Assembly: GCA_018266575.1 (NCBI GenBank)
Contig: JAFEAE010000019.1
Span: 62,001 to 126,000 of the forward strand
Source of the DNA: Bacteroidota bacterium
GTDB lineage: Bacteria; Bacteroidota; Bacteroidia; Chitinophagales; Chitinophagaceae
Direction of reading: 5' to 3'
DNA length: 64,000 bases
This document shows, piece after piece, positions 1 through 9,477 of this stretch; the first letter of the stretch is position 1, and the number at the start of each line of letters is the position of its first letter. A program made the translations under genes and the position numbers. Under the pieces are notes generated by a model. The model had not been told where the DNA came from. It did not search any database and saw nothing but the letters and a program-made list of their open reading frames with translations.

Positions 1-277
1 CAGAACCGGTGATCACACCATCCCCCAATGTAATTGTTGAAGTTACTTCTAATGAATCTGCAGTAAAACCTGCACCCTGCAATACAAAACTTAATTTCAT
101 TGCGAAACATCCTGCATGTGCTGCGGCAATCAGTTCTTCCGGGTTGGTTCCTACGCCTTGCTCAAAACGGGATTTATAAGAATACTGCGTGTTGTTCAAT
201 GTAGTGCTTTGTGTGGTGAGATGTCCGCTACCTTCTTTTCCTGAGCCGTTCCAAACGGCAGTTGCTGTTCGTTTCAT
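1..277 (-). CDS. osmC: OsmC family peroxiredoxin (partial, C-terminus outside window)
   Basis: The reverse strand from the ATG at 277 reads MKRTATAVWNGSGKEGSGHL and runs off the left edge after about 92 codons. It matches the N-terminal two thirds of OsmC, a thiol-dependent peroxidase that detoxifies organic hydroperoxides in the cytoplasm. The conserved Arg in the SRFEQG segment, the Glu pair in NPEELIAAAHA and the first catalytic Cys in HAGCFAM are all present. The second catalytic Cys lies in the missing part. The gene is divergent from csaA, with 77 bases between the two start codons. I see no regulatory site in that gap. Family assignment is firm; the completeness of the gene cannot be judged. 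Confidence 0.93.
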   Translation of the reverse strand, partial: MKRTATAVWNGSGKEGSGHLTTQSTTLNNTQYSYKSRFEQGVGTNPEELIAAAHAGCFAMKLSFVLQGAGFTADSLEVTSTITLGDGVITGS

Positions 278-354
278 GTAATTTGTATTTTAGATGTTTG
301 AAATATAATTCTCCCTATAACACTGAAAAAATTTTATTGTTTAAATTTTATGCA

Positions 355-687
355 ATGATAATAACATGGGACGATTTTGAGAAAATTGATATTCGCGCCG
401 GAACAATTATTGAAGTTAATGATTTTCCGAAGGCGAAAAAACCGGCATACCAACTAACAATTGATTTTGGCGAGCTTGGTATAAAAAGATCATCGGCGCA
501 GGTTACTGCATTTTATGCTAAAGAAGCATTGCTTGGCAGGCAGGTAGTTGCCGTGGTGAACTTTCCACCAAAACAAATAGCAAATTTTTTTAGTGAATGC
601 CTCGTGCTCGGTGTTTACACTGACAAAAAAGAAGTAGTTTTATTGCAACCCGCACAGGAAGTAAAAAATGGCTGGCGAGTTGGTTAA
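355..687 (+). CDS. csaA: CsaA-like tRNA-binding domain protein
   Basis: This 110-residue protein begins MIITWDDFEKIDIRAGTI and consists of a single OB-fold tRNA-binding domain of the CsaA/Arc1p/EMAP-II type. The family's early ..DIRVGTI.. strand is seen as DIRAGTI, and the C-terminal half has the typical NFPPKQIANFFSECLVLG segment. CsaA proteins are described as export-related chaperones that also bind tRNA; that function is carried over from the family. A longer reading frame opens at 262, but it crosses the divergent promoter region and adds unconserved residues, so I start at the ATG at 355. Length matches the family. Confidence 0.9.
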   Translation: MIITWDDFEKIDIRAGTIIEVNDFPKAKKPAYQLTIDFGELGIKRSSAQVTAFYAKEALLGRQVVAVVNFPPKQIANFFSECLVLGVYTDKKEVVLLQPAQEVKNGWRVG

Positions 688-720
688 GATAAAATAATAA
701 AAACTTAATACTATTATTTG

Positions 721-1173
721 ATGAAAAAGTTGTGTTTGATATGCGGTTTGACGTGTGCATACTTATTTGCTTTCAGCCAGGCGAAAGATATTGAGGCGTT
801 GAAGAAGATTACCCAGGCGTGGATCAACGCTTACCCGAAAAAAGATACGGCAGCACTCCGTAAAGTTTTTGCAGATGACCTGCTCCTGGTGAACTCATCA
901 GGGGTTACACTGAAAAAGAAGGAAATATTTTCCCGCATTATGGAGCCGAACAGGCAATATATTTCAGCAAAGTCCGACAGCATAACGAGTGTTCGCATTT
1001 TCGGGAATATGGGTGTGGTGATGGGAAAGAATACATTTGTACGGAGCCTCAGCGGTGTACAATCGGTTATACATAACAGTTATATGGTTGTTTGTGAGAA
1101 ACGAAAAAATAATTGGGTAATGGTTGCTCTGCATGTTACTGTACTGAACCCGAACCCATCTGATCCCAGGTAA
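721..1173 (+). CDS. secreted NTF2-like (DUF4440/SnoaL-type) protein
   Basis: The protein has 150 residues and starts MKKLCLICGLTCAYLFAFSQ, a signal peptide with a probable cleavage after FSQ or SQA. The mature part has the cone-shaped NTF2-like pattern: an N-terminal helix (IEALKKITQAWINAYPKKD), the helix-strand segment with FADDLLLVNSSG, and three C-terminal strands ending in NNWVMVALHVTVL. DUF4440 members are found in the periplasm and have varied or unknown ligands, so no reaction can be assigned. TTG at 718 is in frame, but the ATG at 721 gives the better signal peptide. It lies 17 bases upstream of the DNA repair methyltransferase and could be cotranscribed with it. Confidence 0.82.
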   Translation: MKKLCLICGLTCAYLFAFSQAKDIEALKKITQAWINAYPKKDTAALRKVFADDLLLVNSSGVTLKKKEIFSRIMEPNRQYISAKSDSITSVRIFGNMGVVMGKNTFVRSLSGVQSVIHNSYMVVCEKRKNNWVMVALHVTVLNPNPSDPR

Positions 1174-1190
1174 ATTTTATTTGCAATGAT

Positions 1191-1694
1191 ATGGGAGAAT
1201 CCTTTTCAACATATTATCAATCGCCGGTAGGCTTGTTGAAAATTGAAGGTACTGACCAGTATATCACCCATATTCTTTTTATTGACCACATACAACATCC
1301 CCCTTCTGATCATCATAAGAAAAAAATGCCTGCTGTTATTATTCAATGTATCGAACAGCTCATTCAATATTTCCAGGGGCAAAGAAGGTTTTTTGATTTC
1401 CCGATAAACCAGGACGGCACTGAATTCCAAAAGAAAGTATGGAATGAATTAGTTGGTATCCCATTCGGAAAAACGATCAGTTACTTAGAATTATCAAGGC
1501 GCCTTGGCGATACAAAAGTGATCCGCGCCGCAGCTTCGGCAAACGGGAAAAACAATATTGTTATTGTTGTGCCCTGCCATCGTGTGATCGGTTCAAAAAA
1601 TGACCTGGTAGGGTATGGCGGTGGTATCTGGAGAAAAAGATGGCTGCTTGAACACGAAGCAAAGATCATGTATGGAGTGCAGACGCTTTTTTAA
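1191..1694 (+). CDS. ogt: methylated-DNA-protein-cysteine methyltransferase
   Basis: This suicide repair enzyme of 167 residues moves alkyl groups from O6-alkylguanine to its own cysteine. The acceptor motif PCHRVIGS is present, preceded by the helix-turn-helix region (IPFGKTISYLELSRRLGD) and the arginine-finger segment RAAASANGKNN. The N-terminal ribonuclease-H-like domain is short and weakly conserved, as in other Ogt proteins. No AdaA-type regulatory domain is fused. The start at 1191 follows the upstream gene by 17 bases. The last seven residues (MYGVQTLF) go beyond the usual end but show nothing special. Confidence 0.93.
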   Translation: MGESFSTYYQSPVGLLKIEGTDQYITHILFIDHIQHPPSDHHKKKMPAVIIQCIEQLIQYFQGQRRFFDFPINQDGTEFQKKVWNELVGIPFGKTISYLELSRRLGDTKVIRAAASANGKNNIVIVVPCHRVIGSKNDLVGYGGGIWRKRWLLEHEAKIMYGVQTLF

Positions 1695-1807
1695 GGTTTG
1701 AGGTGCAGGGTATAGGGTTTAAGGACTTAAGTGTAATAAGCAAACTAAAAATTAGTGCATGATCAAAAATCAACGCCTCAACCTTTTACCCCAAACCTTA
1801 GCCCATT

Positions 1808-3112
1808 CTAATAACTCAACTGATTCGCAAAACGCTTCAACTGTATCTCTGCTGCTTTTGCTGCATAACTTGTGTTAGTTAATAAATAACCGGCATTCTC
1901 AAAACTTTGCTGTGCATTTTTTACATCAACAATTGTTGCCTGGTGCAACTGAAACCGTTTGATGATGAGGTCGAGCAATTGTTGTGAAAGGTTATAATTC
2001 TCTACAGCCATTTCTAATTGCTGCAAATTATTCTGATAAGCCTGCCAGCTTTTTACTGCGTTTGCTGTATAACCGAGAGCAAGTGTATCGCGTAACAATG
2101 CAGCGTTTTGTGTATTGACTGTAGCGACCTGTTGCTGGCGTTTATAAATTGTTCCGTTGAAGATTGGAATATTAAGGCTAATACCAACAAACGGGCCATA
2201 GTTCTCATTAAGAATAGCGCTGTATTGAGAAACACCAGAGTTTTGTGTTCTGCTTAAATTAAATCCACCATTCACTCCAAGCGATGGATAACGAAGAGCA
2301 CCGGTTTCTTTTTCTATGTAACGATTGATCGTTACCTGCTCATTTGCAGCAACGATATCCGGGTTGTTTGCAACACCACTGAGAATAGATGCGAGTTGTA
2401 ATTTTTTATCAACAACAATCGTGTCTTCAATCGTTACGGTTGAATCGGGGTTTAAGGTAAGCAATGTAAGCAGGTCCGTTTTTCCCTGGTCAACGATCAA
2501 TTGCTGCGCTTTTAAATTTTGTTGTTGTGTATTCAGGTCTACCTGTGCCTGGAAAAGATCGGCATTATTCGCCATGCCAACACTCTGCTGCGTTTTTACG
2601 ATCTCCAGTTTTTGTTTCGATGCATCGATCGATCTCTCCAATGTCCTCGCATAACTTTCTTGCCTGATGATGTCGTAATATTTCAACATCACATTATACA
2701 CTACAAACAATGCCCTTGAATTGAGCACTTGTTTCGATTGCGATTCAATCTCGCCTAATCTTTTTTTAGCTGTTACTACCCTGCCCGCATTATAAACCAA
2801 TTCTGTTGCCGTAACATTTGCAGAAAGATTATTAGAGCTTGCATTGTCAGTAGCCGTGTTTTTGGACGGATCATTATATTTCTGTCTAAGGTTGATCAGT
2901 TGTTGTGTATTCGATCCTGTGGCAGTTACCAATGGTAGTCCCCCGGCAATTCCATAGTTATTATTTATTCCTGCTATTTTCAGGTTGTTTTTACTGATCT
3001 GTATTCCCATGCTGTTCTTCAATGCAATATTCACAGCATCATCAAGTGTAAGTTTTTGTTGTGCAACAACGGTGTTGAAACCGATCAGCAAAAGAAAAAA
3101 CAATTTTTTCAT
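1808..3112 (-). CDS. TolC family outer membrane efflux channel
   Basis: The protein has 434 residues: an N-terminal signal peptide (MKKLFFLLLIGFNTVVAQ) followed by two outer membrane efflux protein repeats, roughly 20-210 and 230-425. The repeats begin with LTLDDAVNIALKNS and contain long amphipathic helices. It forms the trimeric outer membrane duct for the RND pump encoded immediately upstream, and it is the last gene of the three-gene efflux operon, 31 bases after the pump gene. Substrates cannot be read from sequence. There is no N-terminal lipobox, unlike NodT/OprM lipoproteins, so it is a TolC-like non-acylated channel. Confidence 0.93.
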   Translation of the reverse strand: MKKLFFLLLIGFNTVVAQQKLTLDDAVNIALKNSMGIQISKNNLKIAGINNNYGIAGGLPLVTATGSNTQQLINLRQKYNDPSKNTATDNASSNNLSANVTATELVYNAGRVVTAKKRLGEIESQSKQVLNSRALFVVYNVMLKYYDIIRQESYARTLERSIDASKQKLEIVKTQQSVGMANNADLFQAQVDLNTQQQNLKAQQLIVDQGKTDLLTLLTLNPDSTVTIEDTIVVDKKLQLASILSGVANNPDIVAANEQVTINRYIEKETGALRYPSLGVNGGFNLSRTQNSGVSQYSAILNENYGPFVGISLNIPIFNGTIYKRQQQVATVNTQNAALLRDTLALGYTANAVKSWQAYQNNLQQLEMAVENYNLSQQLLDLIIKRFQLHQATIVDVKNAQQSFENAGYLLTNTSYAAKAAEIQLKRFANQLSY

Positions 3113-3143
3113 GCGTTATTCTTATTGAAACATTTTCCTTGTA

Positions 3144-6100
3144 TTAATCAACCAGTTCAATTTGTTCTGCCTTATGTTTTCCCGATAAAAATGTATACAC
3201 CGCAGGAATAACAAATAAAGTCAGTATCAATGAAAACATAATCCCTCCAACAACAACAATACCGAGCGGGATCCTGCTTGTTGCCGCAGCGCCAAGGCTT
3301 AATGCAATTGGTAAAGCACCTAATGATGTGGCAAGGCTCGTCATTAATATCGGGCGTAAACGCTGTGTGGCAGCATCAACAACTGCTTCCATTTTATTCA
3401 ACCCATGTTCTCTTTTCTGATTGGCAAATTCAACAATTAAAATCCCATTCTTGGTAACCAATCCTATGAGCATGATCATTCCTATTTCAGAGAAAATATT
3501 CAGGGTTTGATTAAATACCCATAAACTCAGCAACGCACCGGCTAATGCAAGCGGAACTGTGAGCATGATCGCAAAGGGATCAATAAAACTTTCGAATTGC
3601 GCTGCAAGAACAAGATAGATAAGTACAATGGCAAGGCCGAACGCAAATAAAATATTTGATGAACTTTCTGCATAGTCCCTCGAAGATCCTGCCAATGTCG
3701 TCTGAAATGTCGGATCGATAACTTTATATGCTATTGCCTGCATAGCTTTAATGCCGTCACCAATGGTTTTCCCTTCAGCAAGCGACGCAGAAATGGTAGC
3801 TGCTTTGTACCTGTTAAAGTGATACAATGTTGATGGATTACTATTCTGCTCCATTTTGACAACAGCGCTTAGCGGGATATTAATTCCTTTATTATTTCTA
3901 ACGTAAATATTGGTGATGTCTTTCGGATCGTTACGCTCTGAACGGTCAACCTGTGCGATCACGTAATACTGGTAACCGTTCATTATGAAATATGCAAGGC
4001 GGCCGCCACTGAAAGCAGCCTGCATCGCAGATATCACATCATTGGTAGAAAGTCCGAGGTCTCTTGCTTTTAAACGATCAACTGTAATATCAATTTCAGG
4101 CTTGTTGAATTTCAGGTTTACATCTGCATTTGAAAACGTTTTATCTTTCCGTACTTCAGCCAAAAATTTCGGTATTGCTTCTTTGAGTTTATTAAGGTCC
4201 TGGTTTTGCAATACAAACTGCACAGGTAAACTGGTACGCGAGCCAGAGCCTACCGCAATAGTTTGTTCCTGTATGGCAAAAATACGGGCGTCATTAAATA
4301 ATGACATCTTTTGCTGCAGGTCGTTTGCTATTTGCGCCTGCGTTCTTGTCCGTTTATCAGGATCAACCAAAGATATTCTCGGCGCTGCCACATTTGTAGA
4401 CCCCGCAGGTGTTCTTACAAAAACGAAATCCCTCTCCGGTACCGAATCATACAGGTAAGCCGCGATCTGATCTGCAACATTCGACATATAGCTGAAACTT
4501 GTTCCTTCCGGTGCTGTAGCAATGAAACGCACCGTGCTCCTGTCTTCGAGCGGCGCAAGTTCGCTTTGTATGTTTCGAATGATCAACAATATAATTACAA
4601 AGCACGCAACAATAATCACCCACGCGACCCATCGCACTTTCATGAATGATTTTAGTAGTTTCTTATAACCATTTTCCATTCCTTTGAAAAATGGTTCTGT
4701 CATTTCATAAAACTTCCCATGTGATGCATTCTTTCGGGTCAAGTATACATTCAGTACCGGCGTGATCGTTAGTGAAACGAAAGAAGAAATCAAAACTGCC
4801 GATGCAAGCACAACCCCAAATTCGCGGAATAACCTTCCTACAAACCCTTGCAAAAACACAACAGGCATAAATACCACAGCAAGCGTAAGCGACGTAGAAA
4901 TGACTGCAAAAAATATTTCTTTACTTCCATCGAGTGCAGCTTTGTGTAATGGCAACCCTTCTTCAAGTTTCCTGAAAATATTTTCAGTGACCACAATCCC
5001 ATCATCTACCACTAACCCGGTTGCAAGTACAATACCGAGGAGTGTGAGAATATTGATAGAAAAACCGGCAATATACATAATGAAAAATGTCGCGATCAAT
5101 GAGATCGGGATATCTATTAAAGGCCGCAGTGCAATCAGCCAATTACGAAAGAAGAAAAAGATAACCAAAACCACAAGCGAAAATGCAATGATCAACGTTT
5201 CTTTTACTTCGCTTAAGGATTGCCGTATGGTTTTTGTATTATCAATTAATACATTGAATTCAAGATCGGCCCTGTTTGAATTTTTTATTATTTCTAGCCT
5301 CTTGTTAAACTCATCAGCAATCGCAATATTATTGGCGCCTGGTTGTGGGATGATTGCAAGTCCAACTGCATTTACTCCATTGTATTTCCAGCTTTGCTCC
5401 GGGCTTTGCGGGCCGAGTTCAATTCTTGCAATATCGCCCAAACGAATTATCCCAGTGCTATCTTTTCTGATGATCACATCTCGGAATTGTTGTTCACTTG
5501 TAAGCCTTCCTTTTGTAACGATCGTCAATTCTGTATTGTTTCCGTAAATTTTTCCAGGAGGCAGTTCCACATTTTCATTCGCCATCGCTGTACTGATATC
5601 GTTGTACGCAATGTTGTATGCGTTCATCTTTGTCGGATCGAGCCATACACGCATTGCATATCCTTTATCACCAAAAACAAATACGGAACTTACACCTTCA
5701 ATAGTTTGCAATTGTTGCTGCAATACATTGTCTGCATAATCGCTCAGCTCCATCAAACTTTTTGTACGGCTTTGTACAGTCAGCAACAAAATAAAATCGC
5801 TGTTCGCGTCAGCTTTTGTAACAACAGGCGGCGCATCAATATCCAAAGGCAAACTCCGTTGCGCCTGGCCTACTTTATCACGAACATCACTGGCCGCGGC
5901 TTCCAGGTCGTAACCAAGATTAAATTCAACAGTGATATAACTGCTGCCTAAAGAACTTGTAGATGTTATTGTTCTGATACCAGGGATACCATTGATCTGC
6001 TTTTCGAGCGGTTCTGTGATCTGGCTTTCAATGATATCCGGGTTTGCCCCGGTGTACGAAGTATTTACAGTAATGATTGGCGGATCAATGGCAGGATAAT

Positions 6101-6206
6101 CACGCACAGCCAAAAAATTATAGCCTACAACTCCAAACAGGATGATCAGCAGGTTCATTACAGTTGCAAGAACGGGCCGCTTCAGCGATAACTCTGAAAT
6201 GTTCAT
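3144..6206 (-). CDS. RND efflux pump permease (HAE1/AcrB type)
   Basis: This inner membrane proton-driven exporter has 1020 residues, the usual length. It starts with the family opening SELSLKRPVLATVMNLL (first membrane helix) and has two large periplasmic loops and twelve predicted membrane helices. The proton-relay aspartates are present as VVDDGIVV (residues 401-402, helix 4) and the lysine as GLVTKNGILIVEF in helix 10. It works with the adaptor protein encoded 73 bases upstream and the TolC-like channel downstream. It lies in the hydrophobic and amphiphilic compound class rather than the heavy-metal class, since it lacks the metal-binding methionine pattern. That last point is an inference. 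Confidence 0.95.
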   Translation of the reverse strand: MNISELSLKRPVLATVMNLLIILFGVVGYNFLAVRDYPAIDPPIITVNTSYTGANPDIIESQITEPLEKQINGIPGIRTITSTSSLGSSYITVEFNLGYDLEAAASDVRDKVGQAQRSLPLDIDAPPVVTKADANSDFILLLTVQSRTKSLMELSDYADNVLQQQLQTIEGVSSVFVFGDKGYAMRVWLDPTKMNAYNIAYNDISTAMANENVELPPGKIYGNNTELTIVTKGRLTSEQQFRDVIIRKDSTGIIRLGDIARIELGPQSPEQSWKYNGVNAVGLAIIPQPGANNIAIADEFNKRLEIIKNSNRADLEFNVLIDNTKTIRQSLSEVKETLIIAFSLVVLVIFFFFRNWLIALRPLIDIPISLIATFFIMYIAGFSINILTLLGIVLATGLVVDDGIVVTENIFRKLEEGLPLHKAALDGSKEIFFAVISTSLTLAVVFMPVVFLQGFVGRLFREFGVVLASAVLISSFVSLTITPVLNVYLTRKNASHGKFYEMTEPFFKGMENGYKKLLKSFMKVRWVAWVIIVACFVIILLIIRNIQSELAPLEDRSTVRFIATAPEGTSFSYMSNVADQIAAYLYDSVPERDFVFVRTPAGSTNVAAPRISLVDPDKRTRTQAQIANDLQQKMSLFNDARIFAIQEQTIAVGSGSRTSLPVQFVLQNQDLNKLKEAIPKFLAEVRKDKTFSNADVNLKFNKPEIDITVDRLKARDLGLSTNDVISAMQAAFSGGRLAYFIMNGYQYYVIAQVDRSERNDPKDITNIYVRNNKGINIPLSAVVKMEQNSNPSTLYHFNRYKAATISASLAEGKTIGDGIKAMQAIAYKVIDPTFQTTLAGSSRDYAESSSNILFAFGLAIVLIYLVLAAQFESFIDPFAIMLTVPLALAGALLSLWVFNQTLNIFSEIGMIMLIGLVTKNGILIVEFANQKREHGLNKMEAVVDAATQRLRPILMTSLATSLGALPIALSLGAAATSRIPLGIVVVGGIMFSLILTLFVIPAVYTFLSGKHKAEQIELVD

Positions 6207-6279
6207 GATTAATTAAGCAGTTCTGGTTTTGAATGAAGGGCGGAATAGGTTAACATAGAAATCAGTTGGTAACTATTTT

Positions 6280-7371
6280 TTAATCAGCTCCGTTGCTATT
6301 ATTATTTAGTTGTGCAAATTGTTCCAATGTTTTTACACTACGAACCTGCAGTGATGATTTTGGGCGAGCGAACAAAACACCTGTCACAACAACGGTATCG
6401 CCTGCGTTCACTCCATTGGTTATCTCAACATTATTTGCAAGCCGCACTCCTGTTTTTACATTCACAAAATCTGCTTTACCGTTTCTGATCAAAATCACCT
6501 GGTTGTTTTTATCATCAGGAATAAGGGAGTTGGTTGGGATCATAATTGCACGTACATCTGCGCCTGCATCCACATATACTTTTGCAAAACCGCCGGGATT
6601 TGCTTTTGCAGATTGCAACACTGCACGAACAGTAAGATTGCGGCTGTTTTGATTTACCTGCGGTTCTACAGCAATGATGGTTGCTTTTTCTTTTTTATTT
6701 CCTGATTGTTCAAATGAAACAGAGACCGTAGCACCAATTTTTATTACAGAAGAATATTGCTCCGGCAACGTGAAATCAACTTTTATTTTATCCAACTGCT
6801 GAATGGTTGCAATAAGCGTTGCGGGGGAAACATACGCACCAAGGCTAACCTGCCGCAGGCCAATTATTCCGTCGAATGGCGCTTTCAAAATTGTTTTTTC
6901 TAACAATGCCTGGTAATAATCAATATCAGCTTTATAGCCGTTCATGGTATTTACTGCAGCATCATAATCACTCTGGTTCATGCCATTAACTGCAAGCAGT
7001 TGTTTGTAGCGCTCCACGGTTTTTTGCGCAAGGTCATATAGCGATTTGCTTTTTTCTACCTGCGCTTCCAGGTCAGCATTATTAACGATCGCAATAACAG
7101 TTCCTGCAGCAATTCTTTTTCCTTCGGGAACATTAAGGTAAGTAAGGCGGCCACTTGCTTCAGGTTGCAGTTGCACAAATTCATTGGCAACTACTGTTCC
7201 GCTCACTTCAATGCTATTGGCAATATTTTGCGGGGAAGCAACAAGCACATCAACAATAGTGTTTTGTGCCTGTTTCGGTTTGGTGTCTTTCGGCTTGTCT
7301 TTACACGCTTGCAAAAAAAAGATTAGCGTGAACATGGTCAAAACAAGCTCATTAGGTCTTAGCCTGAGCAT
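6280..7371 (-). CDS. RND efflux periplasmic adaptor (membrane fusion protein), lipoprotein
   Basis: The protein has 363 residues and starts with a signal peptide ending in a lipobox, FFLQAC (Cys 23), so it is probably acylated and anchored in the inner membrane. After a linker come the biotinyl-lipoyl-like half-motifs (EASGRLTYLNVPEGKRIAAG near residue 72 and ILKAPFDGIIGLRQVSLGAY near 162). These flank a short alpha-hairpin, and a beta-barrel domain and membrane-proximal domain follow. It bridges the RND pump and the TolC channel. It is the first gene of the operon. An internal Met 13 could also serve as the start and would still leave an adequate signal peptide. Confidence 0.92.
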   Translation of the reverse strand: MLRLRPNELVLTMFTLIFFLQACKDKPKDTKPKQAQNTIVDVLVASPQNIANSIEVSGTVVANEFVQLQPEASGRLTYLNVPEGKRIAAGTVIAIVNNADLEAQVEKSKSLYDLAQKTVERYKQLLAVNGMNQSDYDAAVNTMNGYKADIDYYQALLEKTILKAPFDGIIGLRQVSLGAYVSPATLIATIQQLDKIKVDFTLPEQYSSVIKIGATVSVSFEQSGNKKEKATIIAVEPQVNQNSRNLTVRAVLQSAKANPGGFAKVYVDAGADVRAIMIPTNSLIPDDKNNQVILIRNGKADFVNVKTGVRLANNVEITNGVNAGDTVVVTGVLFARPKSSLQVRSVKTLEQFAQLNNNSNGAD

Positions 7372-7845
7372 GTATAGTATTTTGAATATAACTAAACTTC
7401 AAATATAATGAGATTTCGATTTTCTGTGTTTAACCACTATTGCTATTTGTATGAATGGTAAAGGAAAAATGCAGGTGAGCAGTTAGCTGTAAACAGTGAG
7501 CCTGACAAATATCTACTCTGCTCACAGTTCACTGTTTACTGTTTACTTCCTCCAAAGTACTGTCGGTGAATGCGAGAAGTTTATCCCTGTTTGATTCCTC
7601 TCACGCAACAACACAACTGCGCTACGTTTCAAAAGAAGATACCTTAAAAAAAATGAGCATTTGCAGTTTGCTTCCGTATGTTGCATGTTAGCCTCATCCC
7701 ATCCCTTCTCCATTGGAGAAGGGTGCCTCTGTGTAACTTGCTTTAATATCTGGAAATTTTATGAAGCCAGAAATAGTGGGCATCCCTCTCCTTTGGAGAG
7801 GGAACGAGGTTGAGGCTTTAAAAGAAAATGTAATTAAATTACCTC
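7372..7845. other. intergenic region between divergent operons, with palindromic repeats
   Basis: This 474-base region separates the efflux operon from the divergent oxidoreductase gene. I see no credible coding region. It holds a patch at 7480-7545 rich in CAGTTAGCTGTAAACAGTGA-like words that recur inverted within the same patch. It also holds a composite palindromic element at 7690-7817, listed separately. The efflux promoter should lie near 7375-7440, but I could not fix its boxes. Confidence 0.6.
7690..7817. repeat. composite element with two hairpins and short terminal inverted repeats
   Basis: The ends are AGCCTCA (7690-7696) and TGAGGCT (7811-7817), an inverted pair. Inside are two perfect short hairpins of the same design. 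The first is CCCTTCTCC-ATT-GGAGAAGGG at 7703-7723 and the second is CCCTCTCC-TTT-GGAGAGGG at 7784-7802. The architecture resembles REP/BIME-type palindromic units. Neither hairpin is followed by a T tract, so they do not look like terminators. Confidence 0.6.
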
Positions 7846-8880
7846 ATGGAATTCCTACAGCTTAAAGTAACAGACATCATACGTTATGGGAAAGATGCCG
7901 CGAGGATCATTCTTCAGAATACCGCCAATGAAAAGATCAGTTACAATGCAGGACAATTTCTCACTTTTATTTTTAAACACAAGGACTCTGAGCTACGGCG
8001 TTCTTATTCGCTTTCATCAAATCCTGATATTGATAAACATCTGTCAGTTACAGTGAAAAGAGTTGTTAATGGGGAGATTTCAAGATACCTGCTCGATCAT
8101 TTGCAGATCGGGGAATTATTGACAACATTACCGCCTGCAGGAAAATTTACTATAAAAACCAACCAGGATTTTGAAAGACAATTTTTCTTTATAGCTGCCG
8201 GAAGCGGCATCGTACCTGTGTTTACATTAATAAGACAGGTTTTAAAAGACGAACCGAAAAGTAAAATCATATTGGTTTATCAAAACCATGATGAAAAGCA
8301 AATCATTTTTGAGAACGAATTGAAAGAACTTGCGGGAAAACATCCGATACATTTCCAGATCATTTATCTATTCAGCAAACCGGAAAGCCGCTCGCATTTA
8401 CCGGAAAGGTTGACCAATAATGCGCTTGAAAAAATAATTGAAGAAAACATTCTTGCAGAAAGAAAGATATTATTTTTTTTATGCGGCCCTGCTGCATTTA
8501 TGCGTATGTGCCTGTTCACATTAAAATGGATGGGGTTTGAAGAAGATCAGATAAAAAAAGAAAATTTTACGGTTGAATATGTTCCGCCACCGCCATTGAT
8601 AACAGATACCAAGCCTAAAAAAATAATCGCAGGAATATACGGGCATACTTTCCACTTTGAAGTAAAATATCCTGACACTATTCTTGATGCGGCATTAAAA
8701 AATAATATTCAGCTTCCATATAGCTGCCGTGGCGGGAGATGTTCGACCTGCACCGCGACCTGTGTATCCGGAAAAATAAAAATGAGCATTAATGAAGTGT
8801 TGACAGAAAAAGATATTCAAAACGGATTAGTGCTTACCTGTGTAAGCTACGCGGAAACGGATGTGGAGTTAATGTTTTGA
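7846..8880 (+). CDS. ferredoxin-NAD(P)H reductase with C-terminal 2Fe-2S domain (PaaE-like)
   Basis: The 344-residue protein has three modules in order: a FAD-binding barrel (residues 1-105, with RRSYSLSSNPD as the flavin-binding RxYS motif), an NAD(P)-binding domain (about 110-235, FIAAGSGIVPVFTLIRQ and FFLCGPAAFM), and a plant-type 2Fe-2S ferredoxin domain. The cluster motif is C-x4-C-x2-C in SCRGGRCSTC with the fourth Cys near VLTCVSY. Enzymes with this layout, such as phenylacetyl-CoA epoxidase subunit PaaE and NADH oxidoreductase Hcr, pass electrons from NAD(P)H to an oxygenase or another acceptor. No oxygenase gene is adjacent, so the partner is unknown. Confidence 0.9.
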   Translation: MEFLQLKVTDIIRYGKDAARIILQNTANEKISYNAGQFLTFIFKHKDSELRRSYSLSSNPDIDKHLSVTVKRVVNGEISRYLLDHLQIGELLTTLPPAGKFTIKTNQDFERQFFFIAAGSGIVPVFTLIRQVLKDEPKSKIILVYQNHDEKQIIFENELKELAGKHPIHFQIIYLFSKPESRSHLPERLTNNALEKIIEENILAERKILFFLCGPAAFMRMCLFTLKWMGFEEDQIKKENFTVEYVPPPPLITDTKPKKIIAGIYGHTFHFEVKYPDTILDAALKNNIQLPYSCRGGRCSTCTATCVSGKIKMSINEVLTEKDIQNGLVLTCVSYAETDVELMF

Positions 8881-8979
8881 ATGTGTATTTTATAGCTTTT
8901 GGTTGGTAGTTCTTTAAATTCAAATTCGTCAACGATACCTAATCTCATAACTATACACAACCAACTACAAACCTTAAAC

Positions 8980-9465
8980 TCACAGCAATTCATCGCCTGT
9001 AAACGCCAACGGCAACAGCGAAGCAGCTTCGTGAATGATATATGTTTTACCTTCTTGCCCGCCGAGAATCAAGCGGATCGGATGTTTCATCCGTTGTTCA
9101 TATTCCTGTAATGATTGCCTGCAAATCCCGCAGGGCGAAATAGGATGTTTACTTTCGCCATTTTCGTTTTTATAAGATATTGCAATAGCTTCCACTGCAA
9201 TTCCGGGAAATTGGGAAGCAATCGATGATAATAAAACCCGCTCCGCACAAATGCCTGCCGGAAATGAAGCATTCTCCTGGTTAGTACCTGAAATTATTTT
9301 TCCATTTGCCAATCGTGCAACTGCGGCTACACGAAACCGTGAGTAAGGCGCATATGCAAATTGCGTAGCTTTTCTGGCTTCAGTTACTAACTGTGCGTCT
9401 GCCGGTGAAAGTTCACTTAAATCATTGTATACATCAATTGAAAGCTTAAGCTCTTTTTTTTCCAT
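8980..9465 (-). CDS. cdd: cytidine deaminase
   Basis: The 161-residue protein deaminates cytidine and deoxycytidine to uridine and deoxyuridine in pyrimidine salvage. It has the zinc and catalytic signature CAERVLLSS (Cys ligand and proton-shuttling Glu) and PCGICRQSL with the other two Cys ligands, as in the homotetrameric class. The substrate-binding FAYAPYSRFRVAAV segment is present at 36-49. The gene is convergent with the oxidoreductase gene, and the 99-base gap shows no clear terminator. The start at 9465 gives the usual N-terminal helix. Confidence 0.95.
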   Translation of the reverse strand: MEKKELKLSIDVYNDLSELSPADAQLVTEARKATQFAYAPYSRFRVAAVARLANGKIISGTNQENASFPAGICAERVLLSSIASQFPGIAVEAIAISYKNENGESKHPISPCGICRQSLQEYEQRMKHPIRLILGGQEGKTYIIHEAASLLPLAFTGDELL

Positions 9466-9477
9466 GGTGCTTTTTTA

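Noticed and set aside
262..354. Upstream extension of csaA to 262
   Set aside because: The added residues (LFVSCNLYFRCLKYNSPYNT) look non-coding, overlap the osmC start region and are not part of the CsaA fold.
4762..5951. Reading frames of 200-260 codons opposite the RND pump
   Set aside because: They are antisense shadows of a strongly conserved gene.
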